In this document: piece by piece, positions 27,108 through 35,448 of the stretch | Numbering within the stretch: position 1 is the stretch's first letter | Layout: each line of letters opens with the position of its first letter | NCBI GenBank assembly: GCA_934102355.1 | Contig: CAKOSO010000001.1 | Location: 62,001-126,000 of the forward strand | Direction: 5' to 3' | Length of the DNA: 64,000 nucleotides | DNA from: an uncultured Bacilli bacterium | GTDB taxonomy: Bacteria > Bacillota_I > Bacilli_A > RF39 > UBA660 | Notes under the pieces: generated by a model | Told to the model about the DNA's origin: nothing | The model's input: only the letters and a program-made list of their open reading frames with translations | Databases searched by the model: none | Program-made: the position numbers and the translations under genes

Positions 27108-27541
27108 CTTTCTATGATAATTGTAACTGGTCCATCATTTAATAATGATACTTTCATATCTGCTCCAAATATTCCGGTACTTATAGGTATATTAGTAGAT
27201 TTTAACTCTTCATTGAATAAATTATATAGTTTTTCTGCTTCATCATATTTCATTGAATCAACAAATGACGGCCTGTTACCATTTTTTGTATCAGCGTATA
27301 AAGTAAATTGAGAAACTAATAACATACTTCCACCAACATCATTTATATTAAGATTCATATTACCATTTTCATCATCAAATATACGTAAATTTTTAAGCTT
27401 TTTTACAATATATTTTATGTTATCTATACCATCATTATGAGTAAAACCAACTAATACCAAAAAACCTTTATCAATCTTTGCAATTAATTTATTATCTACT
27501 TTAACACTTGCTTCTTTAACCCTTTGAACTACTATCTTCAT
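27104..27541 (-). CDS. dtd: D-aminoacyl-tRNA deacylase
   Basis: Dtd hydrolyses D-amino acids mischarged on tRNA. It has the two family motifs SQFTLYADTKNGNRPSF and LLNDGPVTIII; in the dimer the second reaches across to the other active site. The 145-residue length is standard. It abuts rel (one-base overlap), the same order as in Bacillus subtilis (relA-dtd). Confidence 0.97.
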   Translation of the reverse strand: MKIVVQRVKEASVKVDNKLIAKIDKGFLVLVGFTHNDGIDNIKYIVKKLKNLRIFDDENGNMNLNINDVGGSMLLVSQFTLYADTKNGNRPSFVDSMKYDEAEKLYNLFNEELKSTNIPISTGIFGADMKVSLLNDGPVTIIIER

Positions 27542-29673
27542 TATTTTAAAGTCCTTTCTACATTAGTAACTGACTTTATCTTCATTACATTCTTAATAAA
27601 TTTTTCAATATCATCTTTATTATTTACTAAAACAACTGCTGAATATATAGTATTTTCGCTTTTATTTATAATATTAATGCTATCAGTTTGAAGATTAGAA
27701 TTTACTGCAGCAGTAACTATATCTAGAATTATATTTTGATAAGAATTTGTATATATTATTACCTCAGATTGATATTTTGATTTATTATTTTCAGTCCATC
27801 TAACTTTTATAACTTTTTCATCATTTATATTTATATTCTGACATACTTTCCTGTGAATACTTATACCACTATTTTTAGTAATATAACCAATTATTTCATC
27901 TCCAGGAACAGGAAGACAACAAAGAGCAATATGAGTTTTAATACCAAGTTCATCACCTATTAAAATATCACTTGTTTTATTCTTGGTTTTATCTTTAATT
28001 TCTCTATCAATTTCCTCTTCAATCTTCTTATCTTCAGTTTCATTTTTAATAATACTTTTTGCAGAAAATTTATTATTACCAATATTTAAATACATATCTT
28101 GAAGATCTTTTAATTTAAATTCTTTTAATATTTTATCAATATTTTCTTTATCATAAAATTCTGTAATAGAAACTTTATTTTTTCTTAATTCTTTTTCTAA
28201 TATATCTTTACCATTAGTTATATATTCTTCCTTATTAAATTTATTAAAAAATGATTTAATCTTATTCTTAGCACTAATAGTATGTGCCATATTAATCCAC
28301 TCATAATTTGGACCCGTCGAATTTTTATTTGTAATTATTTTTACAATATCACCATTTTTCAACTTATGATTTAAAGGGACAATATTATCATTTACTATTG
28401 CACCAGTCATAGTATCCCCAACTTTTGAATGTACTCTATATGCAAAATCAATTGGAGTAGACCCTTTTGGTAATTCTATAACATCTCCTTTTGGCGTATA
28501 TAAATAAATATTACTCTTTAAAACATCTTTTTTAACTGTATCAACAAACTCTTTATTGCTCATTTGATCATTATTCAATTCAATAATTGATTTATAAAAT
28601 TGTAATTTTTGTTCAGTAATATTTTGTATTTCTAAAGAAGCATTCTTATTTTCTTTATATGCCCAATGAGAAGCAACACCATTTTCTGCAATTTCATCCA
28701 TTTCATAAGTTCTAATTTGAATTTCATAAAGATTTCCATTTAATCCAAAAACAGTAGTATGTAAACTTTGATAAAGATTTGTTTTTGGCATAGCAATATA
28801 ATCTTTAAATCTTTTTGGAACAGGTTTATATTTTGAATGAATAAGTCCTAAAACTTGATAACAAGTTGGTTCTTCATCAACAAAAATACGCATTGCAAAA
28901 ATATCATATATATTATTAAAACTCTTACCCTTATCCAGTTTTTTATAAATACTATATATGCTCTTAACCCTTCCCTTAATTTCAAATTTTATATCATTTT
29001 CCTTTAGTAAATTACTTACATCATCCATCATCTTATTTACTAACTCTTCACGTTCAATTTTAGTATTATTTAATTTTTCTACTATGTCAAAATAAACATT
29101 TGGTTTTAAATATCTAAGAGATAAATCTTCAAGCTCGCTTTTAATCTTATTCATACCAAGACGATGTGCAATTGGTGTTAAAATTTCTAATGTTTCCTTT
29201 GCTTTTGCTTTTTGTGCTTTCATCGGAAGTGCATATAATGTTCGCATATTGTGAAGTCGATCCGCAAGCTTTATTATAATAACCCTTACGTCTTCACTCA
29301 TTCCAACAATTATCTTTTTATAATATGATGTTAAATATTCATTATCTGTAGATATCTTAATATTATTTATTTTTGTTACACCATCAACAAGTTTTGCAAC
29401 AACTGGACCAAATTCCTTTTCAATATCATCTTTTGTTATCTCAGTATCTTCTATTACATCATGCAAAAGAGCCGCACAAATAGTATTTACATCAGCTTTT
29501 ATAGTAGTAAGAATCATAGCTACATTAAGCGGATGAACTATAAAAGGTTCTTTAGTAATACGGTACTGATCCTCATGGTATTTAGACGCAAAAAGATAAG
29601 CTTTTTTTACATCTTCTATTTCAGATTCATTTAAATATGTAAGTTTTTCTATCAAGTCATCTATTGTAACCAT
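27541..29673 (-). CDS. rel: Bifunctional (p)ppGpp synthetase/hydrolase
   Basis: Rel makes and degrades the stringent-response alarmone. The 710 residues contain the HD hydrolase domain (HPLNVAMIL, AALLHDVIEDTEIT), the synthetase domain (GRVKSIYSIYKKL, YDIFAMRIFVDEE, NLYQSLHTTVFG, EIQIRTYEMDEIAE), a TGS domain (VYTPKGDVIELPKGSTPIDFA-like, at about 395-455), a zinc-finger/RIS region with LCCLPVPGDEIIGY and a C-terminal ACT domain. Both catalytic halves look intact. It lies between comN and dtd. Confidence 0.98.
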   Translation of the reverse strand: MVTIDDLIEKLTYLNESEIEDVKKAYLFASKYHEDQYRITKEPFIVHPLNVAMILTTIKADVNTICAALLHDVIEDTEITKDDIEKEFGPVVAKLVDGVTKINNIKISTDNEYLTSYYKKIIVGMSEDVRVIIIKLADRLHNMRTLYALPMKAQKAKAKETLEILTPIAHRLGMNKIKSELEDLSLRYLKPNVYFDIVEKLNNTKIEREELVNKMMDDVSNLLKENDIKFEIKGRVKSIYSIYKKLDKGKSFNNIYDIFAMRIFVDEEPTCYQVLGLIHSKYKPVPKRFKDYIAMPKTNLYQSLHTTVFGLNGNLYEIQIRTYEMDEIAENGVASHWAYKENKNASLEIQNITEQKLQFYKSIIELNNDQMSNKEFVDTVKKDVLKSNIYLYTPKGDVIELPKGSTPIDFAYRVHSKVGDTMTGAIVNDNIVPLNHKLKNGDIVKIITNKNSTGPNYEWINMAHTISAKNKIKSFFNKFNKEEYITNGKDILEKELRKNKVSITEFYDKENIDKILKEFKLKDLQDMYLNIGNNKFSAKSIIKNETEDKKIEEEIDREIKDKTKNKTSDILIGDELGIKTHIALCCLPVPGDEIIGYITKNSGISIHRKVCQNININDEKVIKVRWTENNKSKYQSEVIIYTNSYQNIILDIVTAAVNSNLQTDSINIINKSENTIYSAVVLVNNKDDIEKFIKNVMKIKSVTNVERTLK

Positions 29674-29686
29674 TTTATATTACTCC

Positions 29687-29881
29687 TTATAAGTTAAAAT
29701 TTAAAATATCATTCACTATTTCATCTAATGACAAATTAGTAGTTAATTTCCACTTTGGTAATAAACAATCCCATATTTCTTGTTCAGAAATATTTATATT
29801 TTGTATCTTTAATTCGTTTACTCTTGTTGTAAGAGCCGGAAGTACTCTTTCTTTTAATTCATTTATATTTCTAAATTCCAT
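29687..29881 (-). CDS. comN: Post-transcriptional regulator ComN
   Basis: ComN (YrzD) is a small Bacilli protein that in Bacillus subtilis controls comE mRNA and binds DivIVA. The 64-residue product MEFRNINELKERVLPALTTR and a following SEQEIWDCLLPKWKL segment fit the family (Post_transc_reg). The ATG at 29881 is chosen because GGTGATTGT precedes it. In Bacillus, comN lies in the same neighbourhood as secDF, apt and relA, which supports the call. Confidence 0.85.
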   Translation of the reverse strand: MEFRNINELKERVLPALTTRVNELKIQNINISEQEIWDCLLPKWKLTTNLSLDEIVNDILNFNL

Positions 29882-29910
29882 ACAATCACCTTTAATATTA
29901 TAATATATTA

Positions 29911-30759
29911 TCAATAAATAATAAATGGTAGCATTTTATTTTTTTCTTTATTATATACATACAATGCCACATTCTCATTATTATGTTTATAAAGTACCAT
30001 ATCATCATTTTCATATTCCAACATATTACCATTAATTATTTTCTTATATAAGTCTCCTGTTTCCTTCACATTAACATTAAGTATATCTTCAATATCTAAT
30101 AATTTATAGTTACCTTCTTCTATATCCTTTAAAGTGTATGAATCTTCAATTTTAAATATATCCTGCCTAGTTCTTAATAACTTAGACATAGTAAGAGGAA
30201 TTCCTAAATATAACGAAACATCATTAATTAAACTTCTGATATATGTTCCTTTTGATACAGTAGTTTTAAATGTAAAATAGTATGTATCTTCTTTTACTAT
30301 TGATAAAAGTTCTATATCTTTTATAGTAACTTCTTTCTTTGGAAGATTTATTGATTCGCCATTTCTCGCATATTGATAAAGTTTCTTACCATTTACTTTT
30401 ACTGCTGAATATATTGGTACTTCTTGCATGTATGTACCTTTAAAATGATTAAGAGCATTCTTTAATACATCTTCATCTAGAAATTCTATTGTTTTCTCCT
30501 CTATTACATTACCAGTTATATCATAAGTATCTGTTTTTACACCAACTTTTACTACAGCAACATATTCCTTATCATCATATGGTAAAAGATTTAAAAGTTT
30601 TGTATACTTTCCTATTCCAAGAACTAAAACACCTTCTGCAAGAGGATCAAGTGTTCCAAAATGTCCAATCTTTTTAGTTCCTAATTTCTTTGAAACAATA
30701 TTTACAACATCCCTTGATGTATAATCCTTTTCTTTGTTTATTATTAAAATTTTATTCAT
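29911..30759 (-). CDS. truB: tRNA pseudouridine(55) synthase
   Basis: TruB makes pseudouridine 55 in the T-loop of tRNAs. The catalytic motif GHFGTLDPLAEGVLVLGIG (Asp nucleophile) is at about residues 32-50. Further family segments are YVAVVKVGVKTDTYDITG, VPIYSAVKVNGKKLYQYARNG and SKGTYIRSLINDV. The ATG at 30759 is chosen because GGTGATAGC precedes it. It is not next to rbfA/infB as in many Firmicutes but heads the comN-rel-dtd run. Confidence 0.96.
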   Translation of the reverse strand: MNKILIINKEKDYTSRDVVNIVSKKLGTKKIGHFGTLDPLAEGVLVLGIGKYTKLLNLLPYDDKEYVAVVKVGVKTDTYDITGNVIEEKTIEFLDEDVLKNALNHFKGTYMQEVPIYSAVKVNGKKLYQYARNGESINLPKKEVTIKDIELLSIVKEDTYYFTFKTTVSKGTYIRSLINDVSLYLGIPLTMSKLLRTRQDIFKIEDSYTLKDIEEGNYKLLDIEDILNVNVKETGDLYKKIINGNMLEYENDDMVLYKHNNENVALYVYNKEKNKMLPFIIY

Positions 30760-30781
30760 GCTATCACCATAAACCAAGTTA

Positions 30782-30811
30782 ATTATACCATGAATTTTTA
30801 ATACTTTTCAA
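30782..30811 (-). promoter_or_regulatory. Promoter of truB-comN-rel-dtd
   Basis: On the minus strand, TTGAAA (30811-30806) is 18 bases from TATAAT (30787-30782), with TGG making an extended -10. Confidence 0.8.
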
Positions 30812-30837
30812 TTTAATATTATGTATTTTATAGTATT

Positions 30838-30861
30838 AAAAAAGAAGATATGTTCTTCTTT
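30838..30861 (-). terminator. Terminator of the ABC-peptidase-GNAT-phosphorylase operon
   Basis: On the minus strand, AAAGAAGA and TCTTCTTT pair around a 5-base loop and are followed by a T run. It directly follows the phosphorylase stop codon. Confidence 0.8.
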
Positions 30862-31633
30862 ATTCTGAGATATTTTGTGCTAATTCTAGTGCTAAAGTCA
30901 TTACTTGTTTTTTCTTATCAATATTAGACAAACCCCTAATACTTCTTTCTTCCCATTCAGCAGCATCAAGATTATCACCTGCATAATAAAATGTAAAATA
31001 ATCAAGTTTTTTTCTTTCACATACTGCTGCAATTGCACTTCCTTCCATTTCTACACATATAGCACCATTTTCTTTAAAATAATCAATCTTTTCTTTTGTT
31101 TCTCTATAAAAAGCATCAGTTGTCCAAGTAAAACCTTTAGTATAAGAAAAATCATATTTTTTTAATATTTCTATAAATTTTTCTTGATATTTACTACTTA
31201 TATCAATCATATCACTAGGTTCTACATAATGATAACTTATACCCTCATCTCTAAATGCCTTAGTAGGTATTATAATACTACAATCTTCAATTGTTTTATC
31301 AAGAACTCCACAATTACCAAATATTATAAATGTTTTAACACCGTTATATGACAAATCTTCAATATCACCCGCTATTATAGGAGAACTAACTCCTGCCTTC
31401 GTAAATGTTATTTCCTTATCTTTATATTTCAAAATATATACATTCTTTTCTTGATCAGCTTTTGCAATATAACCTACTTCCTTACATTGATACTTTTCAA
31501 TAACGTCTTCATAAAGATGACGTGAAAATACCAAAACAGCTACACTAGGCAAAACTATATTTTCATCCTGACCATCTCTAAATTTTATTCCTTTTGTTTT
31601 AATAAAACCTTCTTCATCACTATATTTTATCAT
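30860..31633 (-). CDS. Nucleoside phosphorylase (uridine phosphorylase type)
   Basis: The 257-residue protein belongs to the PNP_UDP_1 family, which cleaves nucleosides with phosphate. Conserved parts are FTKAGVSSPIIAGDIEDL, IIFGNCGVLDK, DEGISYHY, TWTTDAFYRET and the ribose-binding GAICVEMEGSAIAAV. The base specificity cannot be fixed from sequence; uridine phosphorylase is the closest guess. It is the last gene of a run starting at the ABC exporter, 12 bases after the second GNAT. Confidence 0.88.
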   Translation of the reverse strand: MIKYSDEEGFIKTKGIKFRDGQDENIVLPSVAVLVFSRHLYEDVIEKYQCKEVGYIAKADQEKNVYILKYKDKEITFTKAGVSSPIIAGDIEDLSYNGVKTFIIFGNCGVLDKTIEDCSIIIPTKAFRDEGISYHYVEPSDMIDISSKYQEKFIEILKKYDFSYTKGFTWTTDAFYRETKEKIDYFKENGAICVEMEGSAIAAVCERKKLDYFTFYYAGDNLDAAEWEERSIRGLSNIDKKKQVMTLALELAQNISE

Positions 31634-31645
31634 TTATATCACTCC

Positions 31646-32128
31646 TTATAGTTTTTTTATATCTATTATACCTCTTGTATGGTAACCTTGTTTTTCATAG
31701 AAATTTATAGCATTTAAATTATATGCAAAAACATCTATAAAAACATATTCACAACCAATCGACTTAAAATATTTTTCCATCTTATTCATAAGAATCTTAC
31801 CAAGTCCTTTTCCCCTTGCAGATTTCGATATTATAAGTTCTGATACTTCACCACTTTTAGGACACTTATAATCCAAATAATCAAACTTCTCATAGCATCT
31901 TTCATAGCCCATGATTAGCCCAATTGCTTTACCATCTTCTACTGCTAGATAACATTTACCATTATTGTTTTTTACTTCTTCTAAATCTACATAAGCCATC
32001 TTATCCCTGTAATCTGGGTGTAACTGATCAAGACAATCTTTATCTATAGTAAGTATATATTCTTCTAATTAAACCAATAAATCCTTTACATCATTTAAAT
32101 ATTTATCCTCATATTCAATTACTTTCAT
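31646..32128 (-). pseudogene. GNAT acetyltransferase interrupted by an in-frame TAA
   Basis: Read from the ATG at 32128, the frame runs MKVIEYEDKYLNDVKDLLV, then TAA (32071-32069), then LEEYILTIDKDCLDQLHPDY and on in the same frame to 31646. The upstream segment is a typical GNAT start and the rest is a typical GNAT body, with the acetyl-CoA loop SKSARGKGLGKILMNKME and the C-terminal NAINFYEKQGYH. One base change (for example CAA or GAA to TAA) explains the break. Translation from an internal ATG at 31999 would lack the first beta strand and helix. The start overlaps the preceding GNAT by 14 bases. Confidence 0.85.
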
Positions 32129-32727
32129 TCTTAAAATAATCCTCACTCTTCAATTCATATTCAGAGAATATTAACATACCATCATAAAAAGTATATAAAA
32201 AAGCCTTTTTTACATCTCTTAATTTAGTAAAACCAAGTTTTTCAAATATTTTACAAGACGCTACATTTTCTTTTACAGCACCAGATGATATTTTTTTAAT
32301 TCCTGTTTTTCTAAACATATAATCAATCATTGCTTTAGCAGCTTCTGTAGCATATCCTTTATTCTGATAATTTAAATCAATATACCATCCAACATCACGA
32401 ACATCAATATCACTACCACTTTCCTGTGCAGTAACTTGACCAATAACCTCTTCGTTGCCACTATTTGAATATTGTGGTTTTAAAAATATACTCCAACAAA
32501 ACACATCATCATTATTAGCTTTATCAACCTTAGATCTATAGAATTTTTCTTGCTCTTCCCAAGTCCAATGTTTTACATCTTTAGCGTACTTTTTTACCAG
32601 ATGTTAAATAAAATCTATTTATTTCTGGCATCATTAATATTTCCCATAATCTTTTTTGCTCTTTCATTTTAGAACTTCTTAAAATAAGTCTTTCAGTTTC
32701 AATTGTTCTACTTCCAATTAACTTCAT
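32115..32727 (-). pseudogene. RimJ/RimL-type GNAT acetyltransferase with a frameshift
   Basis: An ATG at 32727, two bases after the S51 peptidase stop, opens a frame IETERLILRSSKMKEQKRLW typical of RimJ/RimL acetyltransferases. It ends at a TAA (32583-32581) after 48 residues. The next frame continues with KYAKDVKHWTWEEQEKFYRS, then WYIDLNYQNKGYATEAAKAM (acetyl-CoA loop) and ENVASCKIFEKLGF. The switch falls at an A6 run (32595-32590), so one lost or gained base explains it. Phase variation or programmed slippage at this run is an alternative to decay. Confidence 0.85.
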
Positions 32728-32729
32728 AA

Positions 32730-33410
32730 TTATCTTTCCCTAACCTTAGAAATTTTACCAAAACTTCCCTTTTCTAATCTTTCATTCTCTACTATATAGT
32801 AATCTCCAATAAATTCTATATTTTTATTTTTTATTCTTATAAAAGAAGGATTAGGTAGCGCTATTACCTTAGTTATTTTACTAACTCGGTATAACTCTTC
32901 CATATATTTTTGATTATCAAACTCTAAATGAGGATAAATAACTGTATCAAAAAATCCTAATCCTTCATAATTTTCTATAGGCATTTCATCTTCATATTCA
33001 CCTTCATATATTACCCTTTTTGTTTGATTCATGCTTCCAGCACTAACCCCTAAAATAAAATCTTTTTTACATAAATCTTCTTTTATACCATATTCATTTA
33101 TTGATTTCATTTGATTAGTTGGGCTTCCACCAAGTAAAAATACAATATCTGATTTTCTTATAATCTCTTTAGTATCATCATAAGAAACAGTATTATCAAT
33201 TATATTTACTTCTTTAAAATTAATATTAATATTTTTAAACATATTTAAAATTCTTTTTGTATTAAATTCTGTTTTTTCATGGTCTTTAAATAATGACGCA
33301 ATAAATACTATATTACTATTTTCTTTAATGTCTTCTCTTAAACATTCAGCTTGTTCACTTGTAAATCCTTTTTCTTTGTCTAACCAACTAAATAAATAAT
33401 TAATTCTCAT
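32730..33410 (-). CDS. Peptidase S51 (dipeptidase E-like) protein
   Basis: The 226-residue protein has the S51 fold of the class I glutamine amidotransferase superfamily. The nucleophile Ser lies in ILGVSAGSMNQT (about residue 122), preceded by IVFLLGGSPTNQ. A His in IYPHLEFDNQ is the probable second catalytic residue. Characterised members include aspartyl dipeptidase PepE and cyanophycinase; the substrate here is unknown. It lies 16 bases after the ABC exporter and 2 bases before the first GNAT. Confidence 0.85.
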   Translation of the reverse strand: MRINYLFSWLDKEKGFTSEQAECLREDIKENSNIVFIASLFKDHEKTEFNTKRILNMFKNININFKEVNIIDNTVSYDDTKEIIRKSDIVFLLGGSPTNQMKSINEYGIKEDLCKKDFILGVSAGSMNQTKRVIYEGEYEDEMPIENYEGLGFFDTVIYPHLEFDNQKYMEELYRVSKITKVIALPNPSFIRIKNKNIEFIGDYYIVENERLEKGSFGKISKVRER

Positions 33411-33426
33411 TTTACATATCTCCTCT

Positions 33427-35160
33427 TTATGAATTTAAAGATTCCGTTTCATATAGATTCTTATAAATTTCATTTGTTTTTAATAATTTTTCATGTGTAT
33501 CCGATCCAACAACCTTACCCTTATCAATTACATGTATAATATCTGCATCTTTTATAGTAGATAACCTATGCGCTACTATTACTACCGTATGATCTTTAAC
33601 CAAATTATCAATAGATTTCTTTATATATTCTTGTGATTCATTATCAAGTGCACTTGTTGCTTCATCAAAAAGAATTACTTTGCTCTTTTTAGATAATGTT
33701 CTTGCTATTGATAATCTTTGCTTTTGACCACCCGATAGATTTATACCACTTTCTCCTAAAATTGTATTATACTTTTTAGGTAAGGACATTATATAATCAT
33801 CAATATAAGCTTGTTTACAATAATTTCTTATTTCTTTTAAAGTAATATTGCTATCTACTATTTTAAAATTTTCTTTTATTGTTTGATTAAATATGAATGG
33901 ATCTTGTCTAATTATTGATATATTTTTTCTTAAAGATTCTTCATCTAAATCTCTTATATCATAACCATCTAATGTAACACTTCCTTTATTTACATCAAAT
34001 ATTCTTGTTATCAAGTTAAATAATGTTGATTTACCTTGACCTGATCTTCCCACTATAGCAATTTTTTTATTTGGTGTAATAGTTAAATTAAATTTCTTAA
34101 GTGTATTTTTCTCATTTGGATATCCAAATGTTACATTATTAAACTTAATATTTCCATCAACATCATCTAAACTTACTTCACCAAATTTTTCATCTTCATA
34201 CATTCTGTTAGTTAAAATATCATTTACTCTTGATATACTTACCATTGTCTTTTGATAAGTCTTAGTAAGTTCATTAATATCTTCAATTAACCATGTATAT
34301 CTATAGATGTAATATGTCATTGCTATAAAAAAAGTTAGTGTAATTTTATTATAATATAATAATATAATACATGTTATAAATGTACCAACTTCTAAAGTTG
34401 ATCTAAATATTTTTGTTACATCATCAAACGATTTTCTAATATCAATTTCTTTTTCTGATTTTTTAAATATCTGTTTTATTATATCAGACATGTTATTTAT
34501 TAAATTATTTTTTATTCCTAATGTTTTTATTTCTCTTATGCCTCTAATAGATTCTGTTACTAATGAGGTAAATTTATCTTGTTCATGCTTTCTTTCTTTA
34601 TGAGTTTCTTTTAATTTTGGATTATATTTTTTTAGTACTAACAATAATAAACTTAAAAATACTAATATTTCTATTCCTATTATTCTAGAATTTATAAATA
34701 CATACACTATTACTATCACTGACCCAATCAAATCAGACACCATCTTAAGTAATCTTCCAAATGAAAAACTCAATGTATCTGCATCTTGTGTTATTCTATT
34801 TATTATTTCTCCTGATGATTTTTCTTCGTACGCAACCGGTGGCATATTAAGTGATTTCTTATAAGTATTAAAACCCAGTTTTCTTGTTAGCGAACTTTCC
34901 AATCTTTCTAAACTAGCGCTACCCATATTTTTAATAAACCCATCAAAAGTTATTTCAATAAAGAAATAAATTAATAAGTATACTAATGCTTTCTTTAATT
35001 CTCCCTTTGTAATTGCTTCTACTGCTAAACCATTTAAAAGTCCAGTAAATATACTAGAAATTCCTGATAAAAACATTAATATACTAGACAAGATAAATTT
35101 TTTCTTTTCTTTTTTAGATATCAGTTTCATTAGAGGCTTGAATTCTTTAAAGTTTTTCAT
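33427..35160 (-). CDS. ABC exporter, fused permease and ATPase
   Basis: This half-transporter of the MsbA/LmrA/BmrA type has an N-terminal permease with six predicted helices (about 20-310) and a C-terminal ATPase: Walker A GRSGQGKSTLFN, Q-loop IIRQDPFIFNQT, signature LSGGQKQRLSIA, Walker B VILFDEATSALD and H-loop IVAHRLST. The ATG at 35160 has AGAGGTAAGAAT upstream. An upstream in-frame start would run through the terminator hairpin and is rejected. There is no peptidase C39 domain. It is preceded by a short peptide gene and an intrinsic terminator. Confidence 0.93.
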   Translation of the reverse strand: MKNFKEFKPLMKLISKKEKKKFILSSILMFLSGISSIFTGLLNGLAVEAITKGELKKALVYLLIYFFIEITFDGFIKNMGSASLERLESSLTRKLGFNTYKKSLNMPPVAYEEKSSGEIINRITQDADTLSFSFGRLLKMVSDLIGSVIVIVYVFINSRIIGIEILVFLSLLLLVLKKYNPKLKETHKERKHEQDKFTSLVTESIRGIREIKTLGIKNNLINNMSDIIKQIFKKSEKEIDIRKSFDDVTKIFRSTLEVGTFITCIILLYYNKITLTFFIAMTYYIYRYTWLIEDINELTKTYQKTMVSISRVNDILTNRMYEDEKFGEVSLDDVDGNIKFNNVTFGYPNEKNTLKKFNLTITPNKKIAIVGRSGQGKSTLFNLITRIFDVNKGSVTLDGYDIRDLDEESLRKNISIIRQDPFIFNQTIKENFKIVDSNITLKEIRNYCKQAYIDDYIMSLPKKYNTILGESGINLSGGQKQRLSIARTLSKKSKVILFDEATSALDNESQEYIKKSIDNLVKDHTVVIVAHRLSTIKDADIIHVIDKGKVVGSDTHEKLLKTNEIYKNLYETESLNS

Positions 35161-35177
35161 ATTCTTACCTCTTTTCT

Positions 35178-35209
35178 TATAAAAAAGACTACATTTAATG
35201 TAGTCTTTT
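35178..35209 (-). terminator. Intrinsic terminator between the short peptide gene and the ABC exporter (possible attenuator)
   Basis: On the minus strand, AAAAGACTACAT (35209-35198) and ATGTAGTCTTTT (35194-35183) form a 12-base stem with a 3-base loop, followed by further T. It lies downstream of the promoter and before the exporter start. GTAGTTTTT (35290-35282), inside the peptide gene, can pair with AAAAGACTAC of the 5' arm, with one bulged G. Confidence 0.8.
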
Positions 35210-35227
35210 ATCAATTATAGTTTTATT

Positions 35228-35338
35228 TTATCGAGTGAAAAAACAAAGAAGTTCCTCCATATCGACGTTACTATATTTCTCAAAAACTACACTTTTCTTA
35301 TCAAAAACATTTAATCTATTGAATCTAAACTTCTTCAT
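35228..35338 (-). CDS. 36-residue peptide, candidate leader peptide of the exporter operon
   Basis: The short gene encodes a peptide beginning MKKFRFNRLNVFDKK and ending DMEELLCFFTR. AAAGGAGTGAG, nearly the full anti-SD complement, lies 7 bases before the ATG, and a TTGACA promoter stands upstream, so expression is very likely. The peptide is basic at the N-terminus, has one Cys near the end and no membrane helix. A terminator follows 19 bases after the stop, then the ABC exporter. The layout matches leader-peptide attenuation as described for bmrB-bmrCD. A secreted peptide substrate is the alternative. Confidence 0.75.
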   Translation of the reverse strand: MKKFRFNRLNVFDKKSVVFEKYSNVDMEELLCFFTR

Positions 35339-35371
35339 TTTTCTCACTCCTTTCTCTTTAAATTCACCTTG

Positions 35372-35401
35372 ATAGTAACATTAAGCTAACTTTTATGTCA
35401 A
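35372..35401 (-). promoter_or_regulatory. Promoter of the leader peptide-ABC exporter operon
   Basis: On the minus strand, a consensus TTGACA (35401-35396) is 18 bases from TACTAT (35377-35372). TGT precedes the -10, making it an extended element. Confidence 0.8.
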
Positions 35402-35420
35402 CCATTTTTATAAATAAAAT

Positions 35421-35448
35421 AAAAAAAATAGGTATTTTTTCCTATTTT
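35421..35448 (-). terminator. Terminator after rbfA
   Basis: On the minus strand, AAAATAGG and CCTATTTT pair around an 8-base loop and are followed by a T run. The rbfA stop codon lies in the 5' arm. Confidence 0.8.

Noticed and set aside
32069..32583. Stop codon recoding as an explanation for the broken GNAT genes
   Set aside because: TAA, TAG and TGA all end intact genes elsewhere in the window, and the two breaks are of different kinds (a nonsense codon and a frameshift).
35160..35214. A longer ABC exporter starting 18 codons upstream
   Set aside because: The added codons coincide exactly with the terminator hairpin, whereas the ATG at 35160 has a good ribosome binding site.
30860..35401. 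Genomic island or mobile element around the exporter operon
   Set aside because: No integrase, transposase, direct repeats or tRNA edge was seen, and base composition looks like the flanks.
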